A DNA stretch of 64,000 nt, from assembly GCF_048213115.1 (NCBI RefSeq), contig NZ_CP172404.1, positions 3,100,001-3,164,000 on the forward strand. Reading direction: 5' to 3'. This DNA comes from Niveibacterium terrae (GTDB lineage Bacteria > Pseudomonadota > Gammaproteobacteria > Burkholderiales > Rhodocyclaceae). Below, piece after piece: positions 45,587 through 54,315 of the stretch (within the stretch, counting starts at the first letter, position 1; each line of letters opens with the position of its first letter). The notes under the pieces were generated by a model, which saw only the letters and a list, made by a program, of their open reading frames with translations, made no database searches and was not told the origin of the DNA. The translations under genes were made by a program, and so were the position numbers.

Positions 45587-46093
45587 CTATTTCAGCCTGA
45601 AGTCCAGACGAAACGGAAACTCCATCGCGCAGGGTTTGCCAGCGCAGACGGCTGGTTTGAATTTTGTCAGCATCAGAACCGTTGCCGCGGCCTTGGTCAT
45701 CTCCGGGCTGGGCGAGCCATAGGCAGAGACCGACTGAGGATTGCCTTCAGCATCGATGAGGGCGATTAGTGACAACTCACCCCAGACCATCATTGCTTTT
45801 TGAAGAGCCGTCATCGCTTGCACCAGCGGCTTGTAGCCTTCGAGCGGGAATGGCGGTTCGTCCCCCACGGCAAGACTCTCGTATTGCGCGTGAACGATCT
45901 TCCGCTCCTCAGCCGTCAGCTCGGAGTAGCGCCGATTCAGGGGAATCCTGTAACTCCAGGCCCGGTTCCTGGGCGGTTTGGCCGTCGGAATAGCATCCTT
46001 CACCCCATGCTCGACGGGCGGAAGGGTTTGAGCAGAGACGGTAAACGCAAGCACAGTCAAGAAGCAAGAAGCAAGAAGGCGAACTGCTTTCAT
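45587..46093 (-). CDS. Exported TonB-C-like small protein
   Basis: A 168-residue secreted or periplasmic protein. The start is ATG 46091-46093 (MKAVRLLASC); the signal peptide ends about VSAQ (residue 22). The middle is proline/charge-rich, and the C-terminal 70 residues (SLIALIDAEGNPQSVSAYG, KFKPAVCAGKPCAMEFPF) have the shape of a TonB C-terminal domain with a Cys pair. There is no membrane anchor beyond the signal and no Pro-rich linker like true TonB. Role unknown. Three heptamer repeats lie inside the signal peptide coding region. Confidence 0.6.
   Translation of the reverse strand: MKAVRLLASCFLTVLAFTVSAQTLPPVEHGVKDAIPTAKPPRNRAWSYRIPLNRRYSELTAEERKIVHAQYESLAVGDEPPFPLEGYKPLVQAMTALQKAMMVWGELSLIALIDAEGNPQSVSAYGSPSPEMTKAAATVLMLTKFKPAVCAGKPCAMEFPFRLDFRLK
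46058..46078. repeat. Three perfect heptamer repeats in the signal-peptide codons
   Basis: CAAGAAG occurs three times head to tail on the plus strand, encoding LLASCFL on the minus strand. Seven is not a multiple of three, so gain or loss of a unit would shift the frame early in the gene. Phase-variable genes often carry such repeats, although three copies is few. Confidence 0.75.
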
Positions 46094-46161
46094 GACAACC
46101 AACCAGAGAAGGGACGCCGCATCATCGTCTGAAACATCCCTGGATGCAACATGGGTTATTG

Positions 46162-46170
46162 CCCCCCCCC
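46162..46170. repeat. Run of nine C (nine G on the minus strand)
   Basis: A homopolymer between uvrB and the exported-protein gene, about 70 bases upstream of that gene's start. Such tracts are slippage-prone and can alter promoter spacing. I cannot place a clear promoter around it. Confidence 0.8.
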
Positions 46171-46233
46171 AAGCGAGACATTGCTCCTTTGTTGCAAGAG
46201 CCCCCCTTCACGCTTCCCGTCTCCGAAACCAGA

Positions 46234-48282
46234 TCAGACGCTGCCGTGCTGGTCCGCGCCGAAGGCCTTCTGGCGGAGCTTGAAGAGTTCGTCGCGGGCC
46301 GCCGCGGCTTCCTCGAACTCGAGGTTCTTCGCGTGCTCGGTCATCTTCTTTTCGAGCGCCTTGATCGCCTTCGCGAGCGCTTTCTCGTCCATCCGCGAAT
46401 AGTCGGGCCCCGAGTCGGTCGCCAGCGTCTTGCCGGTCTCGTCGTCGTGATAGACGCCGTCGATGATGTCCTTGATCCTCTTCGTGACCGATTTGGGCGT
46501 GATCCCGTTCGCTTCGTTGTGCGCGATCTGCTTGGCACGGCGGCGCTCGGTCTCGTCGATCGCCGCCTTCATCGAATCGGTCATCCGGTCCGCATAGAGG
46601 ATCGCGGTGCCGTGCAGGTGGCGGGCGGCCCGGCCTATGGTCTGGATCAAGCTGCGCACCGAGCGCAGGAAGCCTTCCTTGTCGGCGTCGAGGATCGCGA
46701 CCAGCGACACCTCGGGGATGTCCAGACCTTCGCGGAGCAGGTTGATGCCGATCAGCACGTCGAACAGGCCCAGCCTCAGGTCGCGGATGATCTCGACCCG
46801 CTCGACCGTGTCGATGTCCGAGTGCAGATAGCGCACGCGGATGCCGTTCTCGGCGAGGTAGTCGGTCAGCTCCTCGGCGAGCCGCTTGGTCAGCACAGTG
46901 ACCAGCACCCGCTCCTCGTTCGCGGTGCGGCGGCGGATCTCCATCAGCAGATCGTCGACCTGGGTCATCGCCGGGCGCACTTCGATCACCGGATCGATCA
47001 GCCCGGTCGGACGGACGACCTGCTCGACGACCTGACCCTGGTGTTCCTCTTCATAGGTGGAAGGCGTGGCCGACACGAACACGGCCTGGGGCATCAGGCC
47101 TTCGAACTCGTCGAACTTGAGCGGCCGGTTGTCCATCGCCGAGGGCAGGCGGAAGCCGTAGTTGACGAGGTTCTCCTTGCGCGCCCGGTCGCCCTTGTAC
47201 ATCGCGCCGACCTGGGGGATCGCGACGTGCGATTCGTCGATGAACATCAGCGAATTGGGCGGCAGGTAGTCGATCAGCGTCGGCGGCGGCTCGCCGGGGC
47301 CGCGCCCGGACAGGTGGCGTGAGTAGTTCTCGATGCCCTTGCAGAAGCCGACTTCGGTCAGCATTTCGAGGTCGAAGCGAGTCCGCTGCTCGATCCGCTG
47401 CGCTTCGACGAGGCGGTGCTCGCGCAGCAAAAAAGCCGAGCGATCGCGCAGCTCCTCCTTGATCGCTTCGATCGCACGCAGCACCGTCGAGCGCGGCGTC
47501 ACATAGTGGCTGGACGGGAAAACCGTGAAGCGCCCCATCCTCTGTTTCATGTGGCCGGTCAGCGGATCGAAGAGCGTGATGTGTTCGATCTCGTCGTCGA
47601 ACAGCTCCAGGCGCACCGCCATCTCGGCGTTCTCGGCCGGGAAGATGTCGATCACGTCACCGCGAACCCGGAAAGTGCCGCGCTTGAAGTCCATGTCCGA
47701 GCGCGAGTACTGCATGCCGACGAGGCGCTGCACCACGTCGCGCTGAGGCATCTTCTCGCCCTCGTGCAGGTGCAGGATCATCGAGTGGTAGTCGACCGGG
47801 TCGCCGATACCGTAGATGCAGGAGACGGTCGCGACGATGACGACGTCGCGCCGTTCGAGCAGGCTCTTCGTTGCCGACAGCCGCATCTGCTCGATGTGCT
47901 CGTTGACCGCCGAGTCCTTCTCGATGAACAGGTCGCGGCTCGGCACATAGGCCTCGGGCTGGTAGTAGTCGTAGTAGGAAACGAAGTACTCGACCGCGTT
48001 CTCGGGGAAAAACTCGCGAAACTCGGCATAGAGCTGGGCCGCGAGGGTCTTGTTCGGCGCCAGAACCAGGGCCGGACGCCCGCAGCGCGCGATCACGTTG
48101 GCCATTGTGTAGGTCTTGCCCGAGCCGGTCACTCCGAGCAGGGTCTGGTACATCAACCCGTCTTCAATGCCTTCGACGAGCTGGGCGATCGCGGTGGGCT
48201 GATCGCCGGCCGGGGGGAAGGGCTGGTGCAGGCGAAAGGGACTTCCTGGGTATTGAACGACCACGTCAGCGCTCCGGCACAT
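46234..48282 (-). CDS. uvrB: Excinuclease ABC subunit B
   Basis: Damage-verifying helicase of nucleotide excision repair. The Walker A motif is GVTGSGKT (near residue 48). The beta-hairpin region YYDYYQPEAYVPSRD and the helicase motifs (DESHVAIPQ, GLDIPEVSLVAILDADKEGF) are intact. A C-terminal UVR motif (LEKKMTEHAKNLEFEEAA) binds UvrC. 682 residues. It diverges from lemA. Confidence 0.97.
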   Translation of the reverse strand: MCRSADVVVQYPGSPFRLHQPFPPAGDQPTAIAQLVEGIEDGLMYQTLLGVTGSGKTYTMANVIARCGRPALVLAPNKTLAAQLYAEFREFFPENAVEYFVSYYDYYQPEAYVPSRDLFIEKDSAVNEHIEQMRLSATKSLLERRDVVIVATVSCIYGIGDPVDYHSMILHLHEGEKMPQRDVVQRLVGMQYSRSDMDFKRGTFRVRGDVIDIFPAENAEMAVRLELFDDEIEHITLFDPLTGHMKQRMGRFTVFPSSHYVTPRSTVLRAIEAIKEELRDRSAFLLREHRLVEAQRIEQRTRFDLEMLTEVGFCKGIENYSRHLSGRGPGEPPPTLIDYLPPNSLMFIDESHVAIPQVGAMYKGDRARKENLVNYGFRLPSAMDNRPLKFDEFEGLMPQAVFVSATPSTYEEEHQGQVVEQVVRPTGLIDPVIEVRPAMTQVDDLLMEIRRRTANEERVLVTVLTKRLAEELTDYLAENGIRVRYLHSDIDTVERVEIIRDLRLGLFDVLIGINLLREGLDIPEVSLVAILDADKEGFLRSVRSLIQTIGRAARHLHGTAILYADRMTDSMKAAIDETERRRAKQIAHNEANGITPKSVTKRIKDIIDGVYHDDETGKTLATDSGPDYSRMDEKALAKAIKALEKKMTEHAKNLEFEEAAAARDELFKLRQKAFGADQHGSV

Positions 48283-48323
48283 GCGTAACCCGTCATTCTA
48301 GCCGCCCCGAAGGCGCCGGGCCT

Positions 48324-48360
48324 AAGCCCGCTTGCGGGCACACCCAAAGTGGGTGGGCTT
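48324..48360. repeat. Palindrome cluster in the uvrB-lemA divergent region
   Basis: CCCGCTTGCGGG (48327-48338) and CACCCaaagtGGGTG (48341-48355) lie inside an outer AAGCCC/GGGCTT pair. TTACACT follows at 48363 and could be a -10 for lemA. The palindromes may be operators or a cruciform; no regulator can be named. Confidence 0.4.
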
Positions 48361-48397
48361 GGTTACACTGAAACCCTCTTTGCTGAGGGGGGTGGAT

Positions 48398-48964
48398 ATG
48401 GCAGGTGGAATCCTGGTTGGAGTCCTGGTTCTCTTTCTCGTCTGGGCGGTGCTGAGCTATAACGGGCTGGTCCGGCTCAAGCACGAGCTCGCCCGGGCCT
48501 GGTCCAACATCGACGTGCTGCTCAAGCAGCGCCACGACGAGCTGCCCAAACTGGTCGAAGTCTGCCGCCAGTACCAGCAGTTCGAGGTCGCAACGCTGAC
48601 CCGCATCGTCGAAGCCCGGGGCCGGATCGCCCAGGCCCGCGAAGCGCTCGACGTCGACGCTCTGGGTCAGGCCGAGACGAGCCTGCGCGCCGACCTCGGC
48701 CGCCTCTTCGCGGTCGCCGAGCAGTATCCCGAGCTCAAAGCCGATGCGCGCTACGCCGAGCTTCAGCAGCGGATCGTCGCGCTCGAGAACGCGATCGCGG
48801 ATCGCCGCGAGACCTATAACGATGCGGTGACGGCCAACAACGTCCGCGTCGAACAGTTCCCGGACACCGTGATCGCCCGCCTCTTCCGCTTCGACACCCG
48901 CTCGCCGCTGCGCTTCACCAGCGCCGAGACACGCGACGTCGATCTGGGCAAGCTCTTCCGCTGA
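48398..48964 (+). CDS. LemA family protein
   Basis: A 188-residue protein with one N-terminal membrane helix (residues 2-22) and the LemA helical bundle (NGLVRLKHELARAWSNIDVLL). I start at ATG 48398 because GAGGGGGG lies just upstream. The C-terminal helix pair ends with a VARLF-like element. LemA proteins are thought to be inner-membrane or periplasmic coiled-coil factors. The next gene, on the same strand 5 bases on, encodes a GIDE-type membrane protein, a known LemA partner arrangement. Confidence 0.88.
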   Translation: MAGGILVGVLVLFLVWAVLSYNGLVRLKHELARAWSNIDVLLKQRHDELPKLVEVCRQYQQFEVATLTRIVEARGRIAQAREALDVDALGQAETSLRADLGRLFAVAEQYPELKADARYAELQQRIVALENAIADRRETYNDAVTANNVRVEQFPDTVIARLFRFDTRSPLRFTSAETRDVDLGKLFR

Positions 48965-48969
48965 GTTCG

Positions 48970-49872
48970 ATGCGCAGCCCGCTCGCGGAAAACCGCCCCC
49001 CCTGGCTCGATGCGCTGGCCGCAGGCGCTTTGGCGCTCTTGCTGGCGGGTTTCGGCGCGCTCGTCGAAGGGGTCGGCGAGCGCGAACTGATCCTGATCGT
49101 CGGCAGCGTCTTCGCGCTCGCCGCGCTGCCGGGCTGGATTGTTCTTCATCGCCGCATCCGCCTGATCGCGGATATCCCGCTGCAGAAAGCCGGTTCGGCC
49201 GCCCAGGGCCGGATCGCGATCAATGGCCGCGCCAAAGCCCTGGCGGGCGTCCAGCCCCTCAATCCGCTGAACGGCCTGCCCTGCCTCTGGTATCACGTCA
49301 GCGTGACCCGGGGCAAAGGCGAAAACCAAGAACACTACGAATACGGCAGTGACGAGAGCTTTCTGATTGCCGACGACAGCGGAGAGTGCCTGATCGAGCC
49401 GACCGGGGCCCAGGTTCTCGCCGCCCAGAGCGAGACCGTGATCCGCGACGACGAGCGCATCGTCCACTCGATGATCCTGGCCGGCGAAACCCTGTTCGTG
49501 ATCGGCCAGTTCCGGGCCCTCGCCAGTGACGCGTTGCGCAGCGAGGAAGAACTCGCCCGCGAGCTGATCGCCGACTGGAAGCAGGATCCCGAGAGCCTGC
49601 GCAAGCGTTTCGATCTGGATCGCAGCGGCGAGATCGATACCCGCGAATGGACGCTCGCCCGCGCCGCCGCACGGCGGGAAGCACGGCAACGCCGCCTCGA
49701 CGCGGCTGGCGAGGCCACGCTCCACGCGATCGGCGCCGACCGCGCCGGAATGCTGATCTCGGCTCAGCCCCGCCCGCGCTTGCTGCGGCGCCTGCGGCTC
49801 TGGCGCGCTTTCGCGACCTTCGCCTTCCTCTGCGGCAGTGCGCTGATCGGCAAAGCTTTGACCCTTCGCTAA
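48970..49872 (+). CDS. GIDE-like membrane protein with EF-hand loop
   Basis: A 300-residue protein with two N-terminal membrane helices (about residues 13-34, 40-58). A conserved beta-rich region follows of the type seen in GIDE/BAM-domain proteins (NGLPCLWYHVSV, GECLIEPTGAQVL). A canonical EF-hand loop (DLDRSGEIDTREW) lies near residues 215-228, followed by basic helices and a C-terminal hydrophobic helix near 280-297. It is tightly linked to lemA. Calcium binding is predicted from the loop only. Confidence 0.8.
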   Translation: MRSPLAENRPPWLDALAAGALALLLAGFGALVEGVGERELILIVGSVFALAALPGWIVLHRRIRLIADIPLQKAGSAAQGRIAINGRAKALAGVQPLNPLNGLPCLWYHVSVTRGKGENQEHYEYGSDESFLIADDSGECLIEPTGAQVLAAQSETVIRDDERIVHSMILAGETLFVIGQFRALASDALRSEEELARELIADWKQDPESLRKRFDLDRSGEIDTREWTLARAAARREARQRRLDAAGEATLHAIGADRAGMLISAQPRPRLLRRLRLWRAFATFAFLCGSALIGKALTLR

Positions 49873-49962
49873 AAGCGGCAAGGTTTTCGCGTGGTAAACT
49901 CAAATACTTGATTCGACGGCGGGTTTAGCTCCGCCACCCCCATTCCCTGACCTGGAGTGATG

Positions 49963-51168
49963 ATGACTGCCTCGATCTTTGCCGCGGTTGAAATGGCCCC
50001 CCGCGATCCGATTCTCGGCCTCAACGAAGCCTTCAACGCCGACACCCGCACGACCAAAGTGAACCTTGGCGTCGGGGTCTATTTCAACGACAACGGCAAG
50101 ATCCCGCTGCTCGGCGCGGTCAAGGCGGCCGAAGCGGCCCGCCTGGAAACCCAGCCGCCGCGCGGCTATCAACCGATCGACGGACTTGCCGCCTACAACA
50201 AGGCGGTCCAGGCCCTGCTCTTCGGTCAGGATTCGCCGCTGATCGCGAACGCCCAGGCCGTCACGGTCCAGGCTCTGGGCGGCACCGGCGCGCTGAAGAT
50301 CGGTGCCGACTACCTGAAGCAACTGACCCCAGCCTCGACCGTCTATATCTCCGACCCGAGCTGGGAAAACCATCGCGCGCTGTTCGAGGCCGCCGGCTTC
50401 AAGGTCGAAACCTATCCCTACTATGACGCCGCAACTGGCGGCGTCGCGTTCGGGGCAATGCTGGCCAAGCTCAAGACGCTGCCGGCCGGCTCCGTCGTCG
50501 TGCTGCACGCCTGCTGCCACAACCCGACCGGCGCGGATCTGACCGATGCCCAGTGGGACGAAGTCGTTGCCGCCTGCCGCGAAAAAGGCCTGATCCCCTT
50601 CCTCGACATGGCCTACCAGGGCTTTGCCGAAGGCATCGAGCCCGATGCCGCCGCGGTGCGCAAATTCGCCGCCTCCGGTCTGCAGTTCTTCGTCTCCAGC
50701 TCGTTCTCGAAGAGCTTCTCGCTGTACGGAGAACGGGTCGGCGCGCTGACGCTGGTCACGGACAGCAAGGATGAAGCCGCTCGCGTGCTCTCCCAGGTCA
50801 AGCGCGTGATCCGCACCAACTACTCGAATCCGCCGACCCATGGCGGCGCCGTCGTCGCCGCGGTGCTGACCAGCCCCGAGCTGCGCCAGCAATGGGAAGA
50901 GGAGCTGGCCGCGATGCGCACGCGGATCCGCGAGATGCGCAAGGGCCTGGCCGAGCGCCTCGCCGAACGCGGCGTCAAGCGCGATCTCTCGTTCGTGACC
51001 AACCAGCGCGGCATGTTCTCGTATACGGGCCTCTCCGCCGCCCAGGTCGAGACTCTGCGCACCGAGTACGGCATCTACGCCGTCTCGACCGGCCGGATCT
51101 GTGTCGCGGCGCTGAACAGCCGCAACCTCGACTACGTCGCCGACGCGCTCGCCAAAGCGATGATCTGA
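49963..51168 (+). CDS. tyrB: Aromatic/aspartate aminotransferase
   Basis: PLP aminotransferase of family Ib (401 residues from ATG 49963, preceded by GGAG). The PLP lysine is in SSSFSKSFSLYGERVG, and CHNPTGADLT and NYSNPPTHGG are typical of AspC/TyrB. It is commonly found near uvrB in betaproteobacteria. Either TyrB or AspC specificity is possible. Confidence 0.92.
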   Translation: MTASIFAAVEMAPRDPILGLNEAFNADTRTTKVNLGVGVYFNDNGKIPLLGAVKAAEAARLETQPPRGYQPIDGLAAYNKAVQALLFGQDSPLIANAQAVTVQALGGTGALKIGADYLKQLTPASTVYISDPSWENHRALFEAAGFKVETYPYYDAATGGVAFGAMLAKLKTLPAGSVVVLHACCHNPTGADLTDAQWDEVVAACREKGLIPFLDMAYQGFAEGIEPDAAAVRKFAASGLQFFVSSSFSKSFSLYGERVGALTLVTDSKDEAARVLSQVKRVIRTNYSNPPTHGGAVVAAVLTSPELRQQWEEELAAMRTRIREMRKGLAERLAERGVKRDLSFVTNQRGMFSYTGLSAAQVETLRTEYGIYAVSTGRICVAALNSRNLDYVADALAKAMI

Positions 51169-51186
51169 ACGCTGGGCTCCCAGACG

Positions 51187-51212
51187 AAAAGGCCGGCTTG
51201 CCGGCCTTTTTC
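51187..51212. terminator. Bidirectional terminator between tyrB and the thioredoxin-like gene
   Basis: GGCCGGC and GCCGGCC form a tight hairpin flanked by AAAA on one side and TTTTT on the other, so it can end both convergent transcripts. Confidence 0.88.
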
Positions 51213-51236
51213 ATTTGATCGCCAGCGCACCACGGT

Positions 51237-51611
51237 TCAGAGCGAGAGAAAGCGCCTCAGGTTGTGCTGCTGCCAGTCGCGCCGCTCGGCAGTCGCGCTC
51301 GCGTAGCGCAGGCTCTCGTCAGGAGACTGGGCAGCGAAAGTCTGCAGCAGCCGGCGCAGCAGCGCGTGGTCGGGCAGCATAGCCCCGAAGAACAGCACCG
51401 CATCACCGCGCTGGATCAGCAAGGACGGAAAATTTTCGACGTCGATGTCGCCGATCCGATCCGCCTCGTCCTCGACATCGACCCATTCGAAGCCCATCTC
51501 CGGGAACTCGGCAGCCAGCGCTGCGAAGCCCGCACGGTAGTCCCGGCAGGTTCCGCACCACTCGGCGCAGAGGCAGGCGACGAAGAATTCGAAGTCGCGG
51601 GGAGAGGGCAT
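51237..51611 (-). CDS. Thioredoxin-like protein
   Basis: A 124-residue thioredoxin-fold protein with redox site EWCGTCRDY near the N-terminus and cis-proline region ENFPSLLI. I start at ATG 51609-51611 (MPSPRDFEF). No signal peptide is visible, so it is cytoplasmic. It diverges from rpmE. The active-site dipeptide GT differs from the GP of classical thioredoxin. Confidence 0.85.
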   Translation of the reverse strand: MPSPRDFEFFVACLCAEWCGTCRDYRAGFAALAAEFPEMGFEWVDVEDEADRIGDIDVENFPSLLIQRGDAVLFFGAMLPDHALLRRLLQTFAAQSPDESLRYASATAERRDWQQHNLRRFLSL

Positions 51612-51742
51612 GACAGGCAGCGAAGGCAGAGGAAGATTCGGGATTATGCCAGCCAGCCTTGACTTGAACGAGGTGGATGCCGATAATTCCCCTTTTTCCA
51701 AATGGCTGGCCACATCCGCCGGCTGCGGCGAAAGGGTATGAA

Positions 51743-51955
51743 ATGAAAACTGAAGGCCATCCGAATTACGTCGAAGTGAAGGTCAACTGCTCCTGCGGCA
51801 ACACCTTCACGACCCGCTCCACGGTGGGCAAGGAAACGTTCCACGTCGAAGTTTGCTCTGAATGCCACCCGTTCTGGACCGGCAAGCAGAAGATCGTCGA
51901 CACTGCCGGTCGCGTCGAACGCTTCCGTCAGAAGTACGGCAAGAGCGCTGCCTGA
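51743..51955 (+). CDS. rpmE: 50S ribosomal protein L31
   Basis: A 70-residue ribosomal protein read from ATG 51743 (MKTEGHPNYVEVKVN). The zinc-binding cysteines are kept in CSCGNTF and CSECHPFWTG, so this is the zinc form. A strong terminator follows. Confidence 0.97.
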   Translation: MKTEGHPNYVEVKVNCSCGNTFTTRSTVGKETFHVEVCSECHPFWTGKQKIVDTAGRVERFRQKYGKSAA

Positions 51956-51976
51956 GTTTCAGGCCGCATTCTGCGC

Positions 51977-52006
51977 AAAAGGCAGCTTCGGCTGCCTTTT
52001 TGTTTT
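51977..52006 (+). terminator. Rho-independent terminator after rpmE
   Basis: AAAAGGCAGC, TTCG loop, GCTGCCTTTT and more T, 22 bases after the stop. Confidence 0.93.
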
Positions 52007-52057
52007 TCCGGGCCGTCCCGGCCCGACTAAACTCTCATCTTTCGCCGCGAGATCCCC

Positions 52058-53692
52058 ATGGCGCCAACATCCGCACCTTTCCCCAAACTCCCGCTCAGGG
52101 TCTTGTGGCTTGTGTTCGCGCTCTACGCCCTTCCCGGCCTGATCGATCACGACCCTTGGCGAGGCGACGATGCCGAGTTCTTCAGCGCGATCCACCAGAT
52201 GTTGGGCGGTGGCGACTGGTTGATCCCGTCGGTGGCCGGCCGGCCGCTGCTCGACTATCCGCCGCTCTATTACTGGCTGGGCGCGATCCTCGGCAAAGCA
52301 TTCGGCTGGCTGATTCCGCTTCACGACGCGGCACGGCTCGCCTCCGGGCTCTTTGTCGCAGCAACGCTCTACTGCCTGGCGCGCGCCGCCCGCAAGCTCT
52401 ACGGTGAGCACGCCGACCGCGCGGCGGTCCTGCTGGGCCTGGGCACGCTGGGTCTGCTGATCCACGCTCACGAGTTCCAGCCGCAGCTCGCGCTGCTCGC
52501 CTGCAGCTCGGCCGCCTTCCTCGGCTATGCGGAATTCCTCGCCGCGCCGCGCCGCGGCGCGATCATCGCCGGCCTCGCGATCGGCGCAGCCTTCCTGGCC
52601 GCCGGCCTTGCCGCGCTACCGCTCCTGCTACCTCTGTGGGTGCTGTTGCCCGGACTTTGCAGCGAATGCCGCAAGCAGAACCGCTTGAAGGCCCTGGGTC
52701 TGGGCGCGGCGATCACCGCAGTCATCGTCCTCGGCTGGATCGGCCTGCTCGCGTCTCTTCGCCCGGCGAACTTCTCCGCCTGGTGGTCTTTCGAGCTCGC
52801 CAGCATCACCCCCCACTTCCACAACTTCATCCAGCTCGATCCCTTGCTGCAGCTGATGGCCTGGTTCCTGTGGCCGCTCTGGCCGCTGGCCGGCTGGACT
52901 CTGTGGAAGCGACGCAAACAGCTCACCGAGACGTCTTTCCTGCTGCCGCTCGCCTCTTTCGCGCTGGCGCTGATCCTGGTCTGCTTCACCGGCGCGCTGC
53001 GCCCCGCTCACGCGCTGCCGCTGATCCCGCCCCTGTTGCTGCTCGCCGCCGACGGAGCCCTGAGCCTGAGACGAGGCGCCGCGAGCAGTCTGGACTGGTT
53101 TGGCCGCATGACCTTCGCGACGACCGGCGCTTTCGCATGGATCGCGTGGTCCGCCCAGCACTTCGGCCACCCCGCACCGCTCGCCCGCAACATCGCGCGA
53201 CTCGTGCCCGGCTACGTTCCGCAGCTCTCGACCATCGGGATCGTCTGCGCGGTCGCCCTGAGCCTCGCGTGGATCGCGGTGATGATCCGCCCGCCTCGCT
53301 CGCCGCTGCGCGGAGCATTCACCTGGGCCGCCGGAGTGACTTTCCTGTGGGCCCTGGTCGTCGCGCTCTTCCTCGCACCGATCGACGCCAGCAAGAGCTA
53401 CCGACGGATTTCCCAAGAGCTTGCACTCGCGCTCGCTCAGCACGGCAGCGGCTGCGTCGCCGAGATCGGCATGGGGCCCAGCCAGTGGGGTTCCTTCGCC
53501 TACTTCGACAAGATCGCCTTCGTCTCCGCCCGGCCTGGCGCGCCGCTTCCGGCCTGCACCCGCCTCGTCATCTACACGAGCCGCGATGAGACCGTCGCGC
53601 CTCCGGCCTCCTGGCGGCCAGTCTGGGAGATGAGCCGCGGCCGCAAGCGAAGCGCCGAACGGCTCAGGCTCTACGTCCCCGAGACGCTTTGA
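52058..53692 (+). CDS. GT-C glycosyltransferase, ArnT/PMT-like
   Basis: A 544-residue integral membrane protein with about 11-12 helices. The N-terminal loop has the acidic pair DPWRGDDAEFF typical of lipid-phosphate-linked sugar transferases (GT-C fold), and PLLDYPPLYYWLGA is the conserved second block. The C-terminal 90 residues are a soluble domain. Members transfer sugars or aminoarabinose from polyprenyl phosphate to lipid A or other acceptors; the substrate is not predictable. It is a single gene between rpmE and orn. Confidence 0.82.
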   Translation: MAPTSAPFPKLPLRVLWLVFALYALPGLIDHDPWRGDDAEFFSAIHQMLGGGDWLIPSVAGRPLLDYPPLYYWLGAILGKAFGWLIPLHDAARLASGLFVAATLYCLARAARKLYGEHADRAAVLLGLGTLGLLIHAHEFQPQLALLACSSAAFLGYAEFLAAPRRGAIIAGLAIGAAFLAAGLAALPLLLPLWVLLPGLCSECRKQNRLKALGLGAAITAVIVLGWIGLLASLRPANFSAWWSFELASITPHFHNFIQLDPLLQLMAWFLWPLWPLAGWTLWKRRKQLTETSFLLPLASFALALILVCFTGALRPAHALPLIPPLLLLAADGALSLRRGAASSLDWFGRMTFATTGAFAWIAWSAQHFGHPAPLARNIARLVPGYVPQLSTIGIVCAVALSLAWIAVMIRPPRSPLRGAFTWAAGVTFLWALVVALFLAPIDASKSYRRISQELALALAQHGSGCVAEIGMGPSQWGSFAYFDKIAFVSARPGAPLPACTRLVIYTSRDETVAPPASWRPVWEMSRGRKRSAERLRLYVPETL

Positions 53693-53696
53693 GCGC

Positions 53697-54245
53697 TCAG
53701 GGCAGACGCAGGAAGGCGTCGCGGTAGTAGGCGAGCTCAGCGATCGATTCGCGGATGTCAGCCAGGGCCGTGTGGGCTCCGGCTTTCTTGACCCCCGCGA
53801 AGACCGCAGGATTCCAGCGCTTCGCGAGCTCCTTGAGCGTGCTGACGTCGATATTGCGATAGTGGAACCAGTCTTCGAGCTCGGGCATCCAGCGCGCCAT
53901 GAAACGCCGGTCCTGACCGATCGAATTGCCGCACATCGGACTGGCCTTGGCGGGCAGCAACGGATCGAGAAATTCGCGCAGGATTTTCACCGCGGCAGCT
54001 TCATCGACTTTTGAGGCACGCACGCGTTCGATCAGCCCGCTCTTGCCGTGCGTGTTCTGGTTCCACTCGTCCATGCCGGCCAGCGCTTCGTCGGACTGGT
54101 GGACCGCAATGACCGGCCCTTCGGCGACGACTTCGAGATGAGCATCGGTGACGATCACCGCGACTTCGAGAATCCGGTCTCGGTCCGGCTCGAGGCCGGT
54201 CATTTCCATGTCGACCCAGACAAGACGATTCGGGTCCTGTGCCAT
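53697..54245 (-). CDS. orn: Oligoribonuclease
   Basis: 3'-5' exonuclease for nanoRNAs and pGpG. The DEDD residues are visible in VWVDMEMTGLEPD, GNSIGQDRRFM and AHTALADIRESI. The start at ATG 54243-54245 (MAQDPNRL) gives 182 residues. It diverges from the M48 protease gene by 70 bases, a common order. Confidence 0.96.
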   Translation of the reverse strand: MAQDPNRLVWVDMEMTGLEPDRDRILEVAVIVTDAHLEVVAEGPVIAVHQSDEALAGMDEWNQNTHGKSGLIERVRASKVDEAAAVKILREFLDPLLPAKASPMCGNSIGQDRRFMARWMPELEDWFHYRNIDVSTLKELAKRWNPAVFAGVKKAGAHTALADIRESIAELAYYRDAFLRLP

Positions 54246-54315
54246 AATTTCAGCCTCCAAAACAAATGCGGATTGTCGCATAGCCGCCTTTGGCGCGCCG
54301 CGCACCGCCAGCCGA

